Shown: positions 24,220 to 34,450, numbered from the stretch's first letter. The stretch: 64,000 bases of DNA from an uncultured Planctomycetota bacterium (GCA_903892515.1 CAITIS010000102.1:49908-113907); one strand, 5' to 3'. Numbers and translations are program-made. Notes: a model not told the origin generated them from the letters alone.

Positions 24220-25926
24220 TTGATGATGACAAGCGAAACGAAGTCCGAGGTATTGGAAGGCTTTGCCGGGCTGGGGCTCAACGCCAAGTTGCTCACCACG
24301 CTGGCCGAGCTGGGCTACGAAGAGCCCACGCCGATCCAGAAGGCGGCCATTGGCCCCATGCTGGCCGGCAGTGATCTCATGGGACAGGCCGCCACCGGCA
24401 CCGGCAAGACCGCGGCCTTCGCCCTGCCCTTGCTCCAACGCATCGCCGAAGCAGGCAAAGACCGGTCCCAGCCCTCGGCCCTGGTGCTGGTCCCCACGCG
24501 CGAACTGGCCATGCAGGTGGCCGAAGCCGTCCACAAGTACGGCCAGCGACTCAAGATCGCCGTCGTCCCCATCTACGGCGGCCACTCCTTCGGCCAGCAG
24601 CTGAACATGCTCGAACGGGGCGTCGATGTCGTGGTCGCCACGCCGGGCCGGGCCCTGGATCACATCCGGCGCAAGACGCTCGACCTGAGCGGTATTTCCA
24701 TTCTGGTGCTGGACGAAGCCGACGAAATGCTGGACATGGGCTTTGCCGAGGACCTCGAAGCCATCCTGGCCCAGACGCCGAGTGACCGCCAGACCGTCAT
24801 GTTCTCAGCCACGCTGCCCCCCCGCATCAACGGCATGGCCAAGCGCCATCTCAAGGAGCCCGTGCGCATCCAGATCGCCCGCGAGGCCTCCACCAAGGGC
24901 ACCGCCCCACGCGTCCGCCAAGTGGCCTACGTCGTCCCCCGCGCCAGCAAGCTGGCGGTCCTGGGCCGCATTCTCGACCTCGAAGACCCCGCCTCGGCCC
25001 TGGTCTTCTGCCGCACGCGCACCGAGGTCGATCAGCTGACCGAGAAACTCAGCGCCCACGGCTACCGCGCCCAGTCCTTGCACGGCGGCATCTCCCAGGA
25101 CCAGCGCACGCGCGTCATCAAGCTGCTGCGTGAGGGCGCCATTGACCTGGTCATCGCCACCGACGTGGCGGCACGCGGACTCGACATTGAGCAGCTTTCC
25201 CATGTCATCAACTACGACGTACCCGTGGCCGCCGATTCTTATGTGCACCGCATCGGACGCGTCGGCAGGGCCGGGCGCGAGGGCGTGGCCATCACGCTGG
25301 CCGACCCGCGTGAGTCGCGACTGCTGTGCCAGTTTGAACACCAGACCAAGGGCAAGATCGAGATCGCCAAGGTTCCCACCGTGGCCGACCTGCGGGCCCG
25401 CCGCCTGAAAGTCACCTGCGCCGCGCTACACGAAGCCGCCGGGGCCGACGACCTCGAGCAGTACCGCTCGGCCATCGACGAACTTACCCAGGACCACGAC
25501 CTCATGAAGATCGCACTGGCGGCCGTCAAGCTGGCGCACCTGGCCAGTTGCGGCGAGCACGACGACGCCGAAGTCGAAATCGCGATCCCCTCTTACACCC
25601 CTGCCGCGGCGGGCAAACCGGGCAAACCAGGCAAGCGCGAGAAGCCCACTGGAGCGCGGGCCAAGCGTCAATCCGGCCCCTCTGAGAACATGGCCCGCGT
25701 CTACGTCGGGGCAGGCGATGCCGAGGGCATCCGCCCCAAGGACCTGGTCGGAGCCATCGCCGGCGAATCCGGCATCAACGGTAAGAGCATCGGCGCCATT
25801 GAAATCGAAGAACACTTCTCGCTGGTCGAGCTGCCCGTCGACGCCGTCGAAGCAGTCCTCGTAGCCATGCGTAAGGCCCTCATCAAGGGCAAGAAAGTCA
25901 CGGTCCGCCGCTTTACCGAGCGGTGA
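24220..25926 (+). CDS. DEAD-box RNA helicase with DbpA-type RNA-binding domain
   Basis: A 568-residue ATP-dependent RNA helicase. The Q motif precedes PTPIQKAAIGPML. Helicase motifs are AATGTGKTAAF (I), PTRELAMQ (Ia), VLDEADEML (II), FSATLP (III), ATDVAARGLDIE (V) and HRIGRVGRAGR (VI). A low-complexity linker (PGKPGKPGKREKPTGA) joins the C-terminal DbpA/CsdA RNA-binding fold (ARVYVGAGDAEGIRPKDLVG to the end). This architecture fits ribosome assembly or cold-shock helicases of the CsdA/DeaD group. Three consecutive ATG codons start the frame and any of them may be used. A ~200-base upstream leader without genes is consistent with post-transcriptional control but shows no named motif. Confidence 0.9.
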   Translation: MMMTSETKSEVLEGFAGLGLNAKLLTTLAELGYEEPTPIQKAAIGPMLAGSDLMGQAATGTGKTAAFALPLLQRIAEAGKDRSQPSALVLVPTRELAMQVAEAVHKYGQRLKIAVVPIYGGHSFGQQLNMLERGVDVVVATPGRALDHIRRKTLDLSGISILVLDEADEMLDMGFAEDLEAILAQTPSDRQTVMFSATLPPRINGMAKRHLKEPVRIQIAREASTKGTAPRVRQVAYVVPRASKLAVLGRILDLEDPASALVFCRTRTEVDQLTEKLSAHGYRAQSLHGGISQDQRTRVIKLLREGAIDLVIATDVAARGLDIEQLSHVINYDVPVAADSYVHRIGRVGRAGREGVAITLADPRESRLLCQFEHQTKGKIEIAKVPTVADLRARRLKVTCAALHEAAGADDLEQYRSAIDELTQDHDLMKIALAAVKLAHLASCGEHDDAEVEIAIPSYTPAAAGKPGKPGKREKPTGARAKRQSGPSENMARVYVGAGDAEGIRPKDLVGAIAGESGINGKSIGAIEIEEHFSLVELPVDAVEAVLVAMRKALIKGKKVTVRRFTER

Positions 25927-25942
25927 TGGAAAAAACTCTCAC

Positions 25943-26659
25943 TCAGCTTGGGCCAGTTTTCGCGTGGCTGGTCAGTTCGGAGAGGTGGTGTTCATGCCAC
26001 AGGATGGCCTGACGATACAGATCGCCGGCGTCGCGCAGAGCCAGCTTCTTTTTGATCCTGTGCTTGTGACAAGCGACGGTCTTGACGTTCAGGCCCAGCC
26101 GCCGGCCGATTTCGCGAGTGCCCACACCTTGGCCGATGAGTTCAAAGACTTCCATCTCCCGGTGCGTCAGTTCCCTCAGGGCCTCGTCGAGCGACGTGGC
26201 GCGAGCCTTCAGCACGTGCAGCAGCACCATGGCCGCCATGTGCGAATCCATGTAGATTTCGCCGGCCAGCACCTGATGAACGGCGTTCATGATCTCCTGC
26301 GCAGGCTTGTTCTTGCTGATATAGCCATCGGCCCCCGCCCGCAGGGCCAGTTCCGCCTGGGACGACTCCTGCGAGGCCGACAGCACCAGGATTCGTCCCG
26401 TGGTGTGCGCTGCCCGAACCTGCGCGATGGCCTGCACCCCGGCAGAATCGGCGAATGCATGGTCCATCAACGTCAGATCGGGCCGTAGCGAGACCGCGGC
26501 GTTGGCTGCTTCCTGTGCCGTTTCAGCTTCTCCGCAGATGACCCAACCGTCGATTTCGCCGACAATCTCACGCAAGCTGCGACGAATCAGCGGACAGTTG
26601 TCTGCCAGCAGAATCCGAACCGGCTCGGTTTGTTCTCCATGCTCGAATTGTGTTTCCAT
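25943..26659 (-). CDS. NarL/FixJ-type response regulator
   Basis: A 238-residue two-component regulator. The receiver domain (about residues 12-125) has the acidic pair in RILLADN, the phospho-acceptor Asp in DLTLMDHAF, ILVLSAS and the conserved Lys of GADGYISKNKP. The LuxR-type helix-turn-helix is LTHREMEVFELIGQGVGTREIGRRLGLNVKTV, with the last helix CHKHRIKKKL. ATG 26659 is preferred over the TTG frame start six codons upstream. No sensor kinase is adjacent, so it is an orphan regulator. The following gap (26660-27279) has no gene except the repeat at 27028-27216. Confidence 0.88.
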   Translation of the reverse strand: METQFEHGEQTEPVRILLADNCPLIRRSLREIVGEIDGWVICGEAETAQEAANAAVSLRPDLTLMDHAFADSAGVQAIAQVRAAHTTGRILVLSASQESSQAELALRAGADGYISKNKPAQEIMNAVHQVLAGEIYMDSHMAAMVLLHVLKARATSLDEALRELTHREMEVFELIGQGVGTREIGRRLGLNVKTVACHKHRIKKKLALRDAGDLYRQAILWHEHHLSELTSHAKTGPS

Positions 26660-27027
26660 CGGCCCTGACCAACTCAATGCCTGCGCTCAACGCCGGCACG
26701 CTAAGGTTTGGAGTTTACTTGGATTACCCCCTCACCGACGGGCCGACTCAGGCGTTCGCAACATGGGCCTTGTGCATGATTTCCCACAAGCGATGAGCCC
26801 CGAGTCGATCCATAGAATCCGTCGATAAGGGGACAAGAAGGTGAGGAAGTGCCGCCGTCCAGATGCCTGATTCGATGGCTGCGGGCAAGCGGCGCAGACA
26901 CCGGCGATCAGGCGTGCTCTCATAGCAAGTCTATCCCGCCATGCCGCGCAAACCAAACCTTATGGAGAACTGGCAGAGAAAGCGGGTGTGCCCAAAGTTT
27001 CTGGCACCGGCTTTTCCTAGCTCGAAG

Positions 27028-27216
27028 AGCGTCTGAAAGTAGCCCCGTCCCGACCGACGGGAGGGCGGGGTTGAAGGCGTCAGCATTCCGAGCCCTTCAG
27101 GGGCGACTGAAGCTCAGGGGCGGCTGCCGATCCTCAGTCGCCCGCAATGGGCTCTTGGCAGAGCATGCCGTCTTCCCCGCCCTTGCTGCGCTGCAGGCGG
27201 GGCTACTTTCAGACGC
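27028..27216. repeat. 189-bp element with perfect 19-bp terminal inverted repeats
   Basis: The left arm GCGTCTGAAAGTAGCCCCG (27029-27047) and the right arm CGGGGCTACTTTCAGACGC (27198-27216) are exact reverse complements. The interior has GGGGCGACTGA..TCAGTCGCCC, a further inverted pair. No coding frame is credible, so it looks like a miniature non-autonomous element. Confidence 0.75.
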
Positions 27217-27279
27217 CCTACGGGCTAAGAACATGGAGTCCAACATGCCAGAAACTTTTGCCACGCCAGAGCAACAGCC

Positions 27280-28188
27280 TCAGCTATCAGAAGCCTGTTG
27301 GCTGTAAAAGAAGCTCTGCTGCGGCGGCCGGTCCAGCATCGCCTGGCGGATGCTGCCGAAGCGAAACGCCCCCATGAGTCGGCGGAGTTTTCCCGCCGTC
27401 GTGTGCAGATTCACGCGATGCCGCCAGCGCGACATCCTCCCCATCGGCAACTCGGGCTGGCCGGGGTCCAGCTCCCAGGGATGGACGTACAGCAACCCGC
27501 TGCTGCCATGGTTCTGGCATCGTCGCAGCGCCCATGCCACAGGCGCCACAGGCAACAGCCTCAGGTATCCCCCGCCCCCGACCGGCAGGTTGGCTCCTGG
27601 AAGGCTCAGGCACAGCGGAGGGATCTCGATCACTCTGCCGCCCCGTGGGCCAATGGCGTGGTGCATGACCGTCGGGGCCTCGGGAACGCCGTACCGGTCA
27701 TGTCGAATCGGAAAGATCGATGAATCGTAGACAAATCCATTTTCCGCCAGCACATCTATTGCCCAGGCGGTTTCATGAGTTATCGAGAACGTCGGGGCGC
27801 GGTAGCCCACTACCGGACGGCCGGTGACGTCCTCCAGCACGGCCCTGCTGGCCAGCAGATCCTCGCGAAACCGTTTTGGTCCCAGGCGGTGCAGCATGGC
27901 ATGCATGTCCCCGTGCGAGGCGATCTCGTGGCCAGCCTGGCTGATGGCTCGCACCAGCGGGCCGTAACGGCGTGCCACCCAGCCCAACACAAAGAATGTC
28001 GCCCCTGCCTGATGCTCCCTGAGCAGTTGCAGGATCTGCTCCATGGCCGGGGCCAGCCGGCTGGGATACTCACCCCATTGCGCCGGCAAGAGCGCGGCCG
28101 CCTCGACGTGGAAGTACTCCTCCACGTCGAAGCTCAGCATGTGAAGCGTTGCCGCCGCGGCGGGGCATGGCGGCTGGGCCTGGCTCAC
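27280..28188 (-). CDS. XrtA-type polysaccharide deacetylase
   Basis: A 302-residue NodB-fold deacetylase of the exosortase-linked type (TIGR03006-like, with the DUF3473 C-terminal part). Motif 1 is SFDVEEYFH with the catalytic/metal Asp. Motif 2 is HEIASHGDMHAM. Then come GYRAPTFSI and VYDSSIFPIRHDRYG, and the late YVHPWELDPGQP segment is typical of this subfamily. It would de-N-acetylate the exopolysaccharide during assembly. It starts with GTG 28188 overlapping the TPR gene stop (GTGA). A shorter start at ATG 28140 (MLSFDVEEYF) is possible. It is the last gene of the TPR/exosortase operon. Confidence 0.9.
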   Translation of the reverse strand: MSQAQPPCPAAAATLHMLSFDVEEYFHVEAAALLPAQWGEYPSRLAPAMEQILQLLREHQAGATFFVLGWVARRYGPLVRAISQAGHEIASHGDMHAMLHRLGPKRFREDLLASRAVLEDVTGRPVVGYRAPTFSITHETAWAIDVLAENGFVYDSSIFPIRHDRYGVPEAPTVMHHAIGPRGGRVIEIPPLCLSLPGANLPVGGGGYLRLLPVAPVAWALRRCQNHGSSGLLYVHPWELDPGQPELPMGRMSRWRHRVNLHTTAGKLRRLMGAFRFGSIRQAMLDRPPQQSFFYSQQASDS

Positions 28189-31100
28189 GGCGTCACCACC
28201 GCGGGCGCCAGTGGCGAGACGCTTTGGGCTGCGGGCCCCTTGGCCTGGCCAAGCTCCTGCGATGCACGCAGGTGCCAGTCCGCCAACTCGACGTTGCCGG
28301 CGGATCGCTCCGCCAATGACAGGTGATAATGTGTCTCAGACGAGTCCGGCATGGCCTCGACGGCTTGCCGAAGCTCATGGCAGGCCTTGGAATCGTCTCC
28401 CAGCAAGTGTGCGATCCAGCCCTGCGTGTCACGGAAGCTGGCGGCCGAGGGGGCATGCTGCACCGCTTCTGCCGAAAGCCGCGTGGCATCGGCCAGGTGG
28501 GCAGGCTCTTTGGGCCAAAGCTTGGCGATGAGGAACGCGGCATTGTTGGCAGCGACAGGGCTGTCGTGGAGCTGCGTGTACATGTCCAGCGCCTCCTGGA
28601 GCCGGCCCGAATGTTCCAGGGCCAGCGCCAGACGCAGCTGGAGTTCATGATTGCCCATGTCCAGGTCCCGGGCCAGGCGGAGCATCTCTGCCGCTTCGGC
28701 CGGCTTGCCTTGGGCTAGCAGCAATCGGCCGGCGATCTGCTTGGCCCAGGCGGACTCCGTATCGGTGAACGCCTCGGAGACTTGCTTGAGCACGTCGGGA
28801 TCGTCGCTATCGCGAACCGCCAACGCGGCTGCCCACTGGCAGCGCGGCTGGGATTTCAACACGTCCATCGCCCAACGCCGGCCCAACTGCGGTGCGCCCA
28901 GGTCGAAGGCCAATGAAGCCCGCAACAGCACGCTTGCTTGACGCGAGGCATCGGGCCCGGATTCCAAAAACGCTGTCGCCAGGGAACGCCCCAGCCCGGC
29001 CGAGCCATCGAGAGTGGCCGCAGCCAGGTGGGCCTTTTCGATGTCTCCGCGTGCCATCGCCAGCAGCACCTTGTGCCCCGGCGGCACGAGTGGCTTGGAT
29101 GCCTTCTGCTCGACAGCATCCAGTTGGTCGGTCCAAGCCTTCGCCGCGGCAGCATCCCCTGCCGCCAGCGCGACACAGCCGCCAAGCAGGCACTCATACG
29201 CTCCCGCCGACTGCATCGCGGGCGTCTCCGCGCCTGCTGGCTGTCCACCTGCCACGGCCAGCAGAACGGCCAGGTCCGCCCAGCGAGTAGCGTTGGCGCC
29301 GTGCGCCATTTTGCGAGCCAGCTCCAGTGCGGCGGCATCATCTCGCAGCGTGATCATGCAGTCCAAGGCAGTTATGGCCGGAAGCGTCGGTATCGGCTTA
29401 TCCGGACCTAGCTTAGCGCAGTAGTCGGTAAAGGCCGCAATGGCGTCGGGCATCTGCCCAGAGGCCATTTGCGCTCGCATTTGCAGCAGTAACGTCTCGG
29501 GGCTCTTTGAAGAGACCTTCTCCAGCGCATCCAGCTTGGCCTGCGGATCATCCGCCATTTCCGCCAGCAGCACCTGGGCGGCCTCGTATTGAGCCGTGCC
29601 GGGCGGCAGGGCCTGTAAGCTCGCGCGGGCGTGCGCGACATCTCCCGCCGCCGCCCAGGCCCTGCCCAGTGCCAGATCCGCCGGCGGAGTGTGACTCCAC
29701 CCATCCTTGGTGAGCTGTTCCAGGCAATCGCGCGCCTGCGTTCTAAGCCCCCAGCGGGCCAGAACGGACGCACGCAGCAACCCTGCCATGATGTGGCCCG
29801 ACTGGCCAAGGCGGCCCATCTGGGTCAGTGCTTCCAGCACCTCTGGCCGCCGCTGCTGCTGATCCAGTGCCCGAATCAGCACCTCATACGCCCTGAGATT
29901 GCTTGGCTGAGACTTAACGACCTCGCGATACGCCTCGATTGCCTCATCGGGACGTTTGGCCGCCTGAAGAAGGGCCGCACGCAGCAGGACCGGCCCGCTG
30001 CGCCCGGGCTGGAGCTTCTCCAGCCGGGCGCATGTGCTCAGCGCTTCCTGAGCCAAGCCGATACCCCCATAAAGTTGTGCACAAGCCTGAAGGTGCCGGG
30101 CATCCTGATCCGCGGCCGCTTGATCCACCAGCCGCAGCAGCACCGCCCGACATTCGGTCACTCTCCCCGCCTCAGCCAGCAACCGGGCCTTGGCCAGCAT
30201 GGCCTGCTTGCCACAGTCGGTCTGGGTTGTCAGGCGGTCCAATTCGCTGATAGCCTGATCGGTCTTCCCGCTCAAGGCCAACTGTTCGGCCAGGAGCATT
30301 CGGGCAGAGCCTTGAGCATCGATGGGATAGCTCTGGTTTTCCGCGACGCGGCGGTAGACGCTCGCGGCCTCGTCGTGCTTGCCAGCCGATGCCAGCAGCC
30401 AGGCCTCAGTCACATCCACCTTCTCCAGCCGGGCGCCCGAGACACCTTTGAGGCGCTCGGCGGCCTGGGCAGGCGACTGATCCTTGGCCATGGCCCGAGC
30501 GGCTCGCAGGTAATACGCAGAGTTGTCGGGAGCCGCCTTGAGCAACTCCATCCACTGCCCAATCGCTTCATCGGTCTGCCCCGTGGCTTCGTAGCCCTCG
30601 GCCAGCAGCGCCCGCAGGTCCGCCTGGTGAGAATCCTTCTCCAGAGCGGCGCGACAGACGGCGATGCATTCCTTGGCCTTGCCCGCTGTCAGGTATCGCA
30701 AGGCGGCCCCCAACGTCGAACGCTCATCCGGGGCACGGGCCATCACCTGTTCCAGGCTCACCGGCTGGCCACGCATCACCTGGATTTGCAGGCGTAACAG
30801 TTCGGCCTGCGGTCCGCTCACCGAGTCGTCCTTCAGTGCGGTCTCTGCCCCGTCCACGTCCCCGTATGCCAGACACGCCTCGGCCAGCGCCAGGCGGTAA
30901 TCGCTATTTCCCTCGGCCAGTTCGACAGCGGCCCGATACTGCTCCATCGCCTGCATCTTGCGCGAAGATCTCCACAGCAGCCTTCCCAGCTCGTAGTGAG
31001 CCCTGGCCTGCTGCCCCTCTACGTCCAGTTGCTCACGAAGTATCTTCTCAACCCCGGCAGTTTCACCCAGCATCGACATGGCCTCGGCGACAGCGAATGT

Positions 31101-32705
31101 ATCGTCGGGGGAGCGGACGGTGGCCTCGCTGGCCAGGCGGGCCAAACGCCGCATCTGCTCCTGGTCGTTGAGGCCTTGGTAGCCCTGAGCTGCCGCCAGC
31201 AGAATCTGGGGCGAACCCCCGCCGCTACTCTCGATTCCCGCCAAAGCCTTGACAGCGTAATCCTTTTCCCCCGCGGCCAGCGCCGCCTCCATCAGGATGC
31301 GCAGGGCACGCGGTTCCTGGGGGTTGCCTCGCTGCACAATGGCAGCGTCTTGAAAGGCCTGGGCATAGTTGCCCTCCTGCAATGCGGCGCGGACCAGGTA
31401 CACCTGCGAGGTGATGTCCTTGCGGTCAATCTGGCCCACTTGCAGCATCGCTTCGCGAGCCAGCTCTTTCTTACCCAGCTTGTTGGCGGCCTCGGCGTAG
31501 GCGTACTGCACCAGCGCCCACTGTGGAAACTCGGTCCGCAACGCAAACAGGTCCCGCTCGGCCAGATCCCACTGGCCCTGAGCCATGCGTATGCGGGCCT
31601 GCAACAGCCTGGCGCGCGGATTCTCGGCATCGGCCTGCAACGCGTCCTTGCAGAGCTTTTCGCAAACTGGTAGTTGCCCCATTCGCAGCGCCACCTCTGC
31701 CCGAGCGATCTTCACTTCCAACTGATCCGAAAGCTCAGCCGAGGCCGTCTCTGCCAGCAGCCGATCAAGCCTCTCGGCGATCTGGGCCAGCTTCTGCCGG
31801 CCCTCGGCGCTTTCAAGCCTGCCCGCTGTCTGCAACTCATACACCGCCAGGACCACCGCTGCGGTCGGCGCGAAGCGATCCATGCCTTCCAGCGCGGTTT
31901 TGATCCTGCCCAGCATCTCCACGTCGTTGCGAGCTACGGCCAATTGCGAGGCGTAGCGCCCGGCCTGATTCAGCACCGCCGCGATGCGCTTCTGCCGCTC
32001 ATCCGGCTGGCCCTGGGATAGCAGGCCCTTCCCCTGCTCGAGCGACTGGATGAACATGTCGCAGGCCTTGCGGATGCTTTTGTCGGACTCCGTCACAGCC
32101 TCGCGACTGGCGCGAAGCCGATTCTCATGCAGCCACGCAGTCGAGCCGGCCTTGGCGGTCTCGGAATCCCGCACCAACCGCTTGCTCTTGACCAGCATCG
32201 CCAGCCCGATGTGCATATGGTTCATGGCCATGGCCTGGCGGCATTCCATTTCGTCGGCGGGGTCAGAGCAGACCGCGTCCTGCAGGATGCCGTTGGCGCG
32301 CCCCAGTTGCGCGATGCCCGATTCCAAGGCTGCCACGTCGCCATTGGCTTGGTTGCGCAGGCCATTCTCCGCCGGCATCGAGTACGCTGACGCCAAGGCC
32401 AGCCGCAGCCCCGGCTCGCGAGGACTCTGCTCCAAGGCCGTCTCCAGCCGCTGACAGGCGTCGCCAAAACGCCCCTGCCGCTGAAGGGCCTCAGCCGCCA
32501 GGGCGTAGCCGTGCCAGTCCTTCGGGGAGTCGTGCGTGTATTTTTCGGCCAGGGACAAGCCCAGGTCGAACTTGCCCGCCCGGATCGCCAGTTCCGCCCG
32601 CGTCAGCAGGGACTGGCTCTGGCGGCGATGCACGCTCAGGATTGCCGCCGCCACCAGCCCGCCCAGGACGCACGCCACTGTAATCGCCAGAAGAATCCGC
32701 CTCAT
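28185..32705 (-). CDS. Large membrane-anchored TPR protein of the exosortase locus
   Basis: A 1506-residue protein beginning MRRILLAITVACVLGGLVAA, a single N-terminal membrane segment with no lipobox Cys, followed by tandem tetratricopeptide-like helix pairs to about residue 1480. Many units carry the A..LL..G....A motif, for example GKTDQAISELDRL, GQTDEAIGQWMELL and GRLQEALDMYTQL. It occupies the place of PrsT, the PEP-CTERM system TPR lipoprotein, but is longer and lacks the lipid anchor. It is probably a periplasmic scaffold for secretion or EPS assembly (inference). It lies 14 bases downstream of the exosortase gene; ATG 32705 is chosen over an upstream start. Confidence 0.8.
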   Translation of the reverse strand: MRRILLAITVACVLGGLVAAAILSVHRRQSQSLLTRAELAIRAGKFDLGLSLAEKYTHDSPKDWHGYALAAEALQRQGRFGDACQRLETALEQSPREPGLRLALASAYSMPAENGLRNQANGDVAALESGIAQLGRANGILQDAVCSDPADEMECRQAMAMNHMHIGLAMLVKSKRLVRDSETAKAGSTAWLHENRLRASREAVTESDKSIRKACDMFIQSLEQGKGLLSQGQPDERQKRIAAVLNQAGRYASQLAVARNDVEMLGRIKTALEGMDRFAPTAAVVLAVYELQTAGRLESAEGRQKLAQIAERLDRLLAETASAELSDQLEVKIARAEVALRMGQLPVCEKLCKDALQADAENPRARLLQARIRMAQGQWDLAERDLFALRTEFPQWALVQYAYAEAANKLGKKELAREAMLQVGQIDRKDITSQVYLVRAALQEGNYAQAFQDAAIVQRGNPQEPRALRILMEAALAAGEKDYAVKALAGIESSGGGSPQILLAAAQGYQGLNDQEQMRRLARLASEATVRSPDDTFAVAEAMSMLGETAGVEKILREQLDVEGQQARAHYELGRLLWRSSRKMQAMEQYRAAVELAEGNSDYRLALAEACLAYGDVDGAETALKDDSVSGPQAELLRLQIQVMRGQPVSLEQVMARAPDERSTLGAALRYLTAGKAKECIAVCRAALEKDSHQADLRALLAEGYEATGQTDEAIGQWMELLKAAPDNSAYYLRAARAMAKDQSPAQAAERLKGVSGARLEKVDVTEAWLLASAGKHDEAASVYRRVAENQSYPIDAQGSARMLLAEQLALSGKTDQAISELDRLTTQTDCGKQAMLAKARLLAEAGRVTECRAVLLRLVDQAAADQDARHLQACAQLYGGIGLAQEALSTCARLEKLQPGRSGPVLLRAALLQAAKRPDEAIEAYREVVKSQPSNLRAYEVLIRALDQQQRRPEVLEALTQMGRLGQSGHIMAGLLRASVLARWGLRTQARDCLEQLTKDGWSHTPPADLALGRAWAAAGDVAHARASLQALPPGTAQYEAAQVLLAEMADDPQAKLDALEKVSSKSPETLLLQMRAQMASGQMPDAIAAFTDYCAKLGPDKPIPTLPAITALDCMITLRDDAAALELARKMAHGANATRWADLAVLLAVAGGQPAGAETPAMQSAGAYECLLGGCVALAAGDAAAAKAWTDQLDAVEQKASKPLVPPGHKVLLAMARGDIEKAHLAAATLDGSAGLGRSLATAFLESGPDASRQASVLLRASLAFDLGAPQLGRRWAMDVLKSQPRCQWAAALAVRDSDDPDVLKQVSEAFTDTESAWAKQIAGRLLLAQGKPAEAAEMLRLARDLDMGNHELQLRLALALEHSGRLQEALDMYTQLHDSPVAANNAAFLIAKLWPKEPAHLADATRLSAEAVQHAPSAASFRDTQGWIAHLLGDDSKACHELRQAVEAMPDSSETHYHLSLAERSAGNVELADWHLRASQELGQAKGPAAQSVSPLAPAVVTP

Positions 32706-32718
32706 CGCTAGATCTCCT

Positions 32719-34332
32719 CTATCTATCCAAGGCCCGATCCAGGCAGTTGGCCGCCAGGCCAATCATGGTTGCCGACCGTTCTTTCGCAGCTCGGGAGTTC
32801 ACATCCAACACGGTGGAAACCCGCAGCAAAGCCCCGCGGGTGTCGCGGCCCAATAGTCCGTTGACGAATATTCCCAGTTGCTGCGACCAGAAGCTCCGCG
32901 TGTACTTCTGCCCGCATTTATATACATACAGGTGATATGTTTTTTCCGCGCCGGATTGGCTCACCAGCTCCGCGCAGGCAATGTCGCCGCGTCCGTCGCT
33001 GCGCGTGACTGTGCGTTCTGACTTCTCCAGGATCGTGTTGGCCCCGCCTTCCAAGCACAGATCGGGGGGGTGAGTGCTCTTGCGATTGTCCTGGCTAAAG
33101 ACGATGCAGACGTCCAGCGGAGCGGTCCCGGCCGATACGTAGCGCCGGAAAATGTAGTCGCGCGTTTCCAGAATCGCCAGCGTGCGATCGTCCAGCGTCT
33201 GGTCGTGCCCTTGCCACTGCTTGCCCTGCACCTGCACCGCGTCGGGCAGAACTTGCTGGACCGTCTGGCCCAGCCACGTGGCATCGGCAGAGCGATTGAG
33301 CCATAGTGACGCGACCGCGGTCACCATCAAAGCAGCCGCCGCGATTCGGGCCGGCCGTTGCGCAAACGCTGCCGCCGCCGCTCTGGCCGAGGCCCATGAT
33401 CCCTGCGGCGCCGACGTGCTGGAACCCGACCGGTTCGCAGGCCGGTGGATAATCAGAAATGCCCCTTCCAGGCCGAACATGCCCAGGAAGGCCACGCCGT
33501 AGATCGTCACTCCCGAGGCGTCATGGAACCACCCGGTGGCGGCCGACGTGCCCCAGGCCGCTGCAACCAGGATCAGCACCGCCACGCGAACGGCATTGCT
33601 CGCCACCGCCACCGGCACTGCCATCGCGAAAAGTCCCAACCGCCACGGCCCACGCAGCCTGCAGACGTACGCATACAGGGCCGCAAATCCGATCAGGCTC
33701 ACTATCGTACGCAGCCCATTGCATACATTGGCCACTACCAGGCTCCCTCCGCCCGCCAGCAGCACCGTGTTGCCGGCCCGCTCCACGGTCGTCCCGGCCA
33801 GTTCGGCCAGGAACACGCCCCAATCGGCGGCCAGCATCTTCAGGCGAAAGTTGATCTGCGCCAGCGACACCTCCGGCAAAGGAACCATCAGCAGCAGAAA
33901 CGCCAGTGGGAATGCCAACGTCCGCAGGCCTTGGCGTCCCAGCACGCTCAGCGTCAATCCGGCCAGCACGACCACCAGCGCCAAGGCGCTCAGGAAGTTC
34001 ACGCGAGCCAGACACCCCGTCAGGTGCATGAGGATTCCAACCCCCAGGACGACCGGCCCAGCCCAGCGGCTGGGCCGGATCTGTAGTGTCACGTGACGCA
34101 ACACCACGGCCGCTATGACAACGCTGATCAGCGGCACGAGCAGGCCGTGCGTGTAATAACCTTCTCCGCCTGTGAAACGCTGATACAGGCTCCAGTGCGC
34201 ATATCGCCAGGCCGGGAACCACCGAAGCCACATCTCCGCGAAGGTCTGGGCGAAGGCCCCGATGAGGCCCAGGGTCGTCACGCCCGCGACGAGGGCGGCA
34301 GTCCAGACAGCGCTACGAGGAGTTTCTGCCAT
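32719..34332 (-). CDS. Exosortase fused to EpsI domain
   Basis: A 537-residue integral-membrane cysteine protease/transpeptidase expected to process PEP-CTERM substrates. Residues 1-300 contain about eight membrane segments. The catalytic-type residues are Cys204 in VVANVCNGLRT, Arg249 in ASNAVRVAVL and His270 in WFHDASG, in the order known for exosortases. Residues ~345-537 are the EpsI (DUF3485) domain, with PPDLCLEGGANTILEK as its typical signature. Fused XrtA/EpsI proteins are known. ATG 34332 is chosen; ATG 34341 is three codons upstream. A planctomycete exosortase subtype (XrtU-like) is possible but not decided here. Confidence 0.9.
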   Translation of the reverse strand: MAETPRSAVWTAALVAGVTTLGLIGAFAQTFAEMWLRWFPAWRYAHWSLYQRFTGGEGYYTHGLLVPLISVVIAAVVLRHVTLQIRPSRWAGPVVLGVGILMHLTGCLARVNFLSALALVVVLAGLTLSVLGRQGLRTLAFPLAFLLLMVPLPEVSLAQINFRLKMLAADWGVFLAELAGTTVERAGNTVLLAGGGSLVVANVCNGLRTIVSLIGFAALYAYVCRLRGPWRLGLFAMAVPVAVASNAVRVAVLILVAAAWGTSAATGWFHDASGVTIYGVAFLGMFGLEGAFLIIHRPANRSGSSTSAPQGSWASARAAAAAFAQRPARIAAAALMVTAVASLWLNRSADATWLGQTVQQVLPDAVQVQGKQWQGHDQTLDDRTLAILETRDYIFRRYVSAGTAPLDVCIVFSQDNRKSTHPPDLCLEGGANTILEKSERTVTRSDGRGDIACAELVSQSGAEKTYHLYVYKCGQKYTRSFWSQQLGIFVNGLLGRDTRGALLRVSTVLDVNSRAAKERSATMIGLAANCLDRALDR

Positions 34333-34450
34333 GGTTACCATGAAGGCGGCGCACCTCGCAATTGGAGCGTTGAACGGATGGGGCTTCCGTGGGAGCATAT
34401 GCGCCCCGCTAAGACAACCCAAGCCGCTCCTGGTCCGCCATCTTTCCCCA

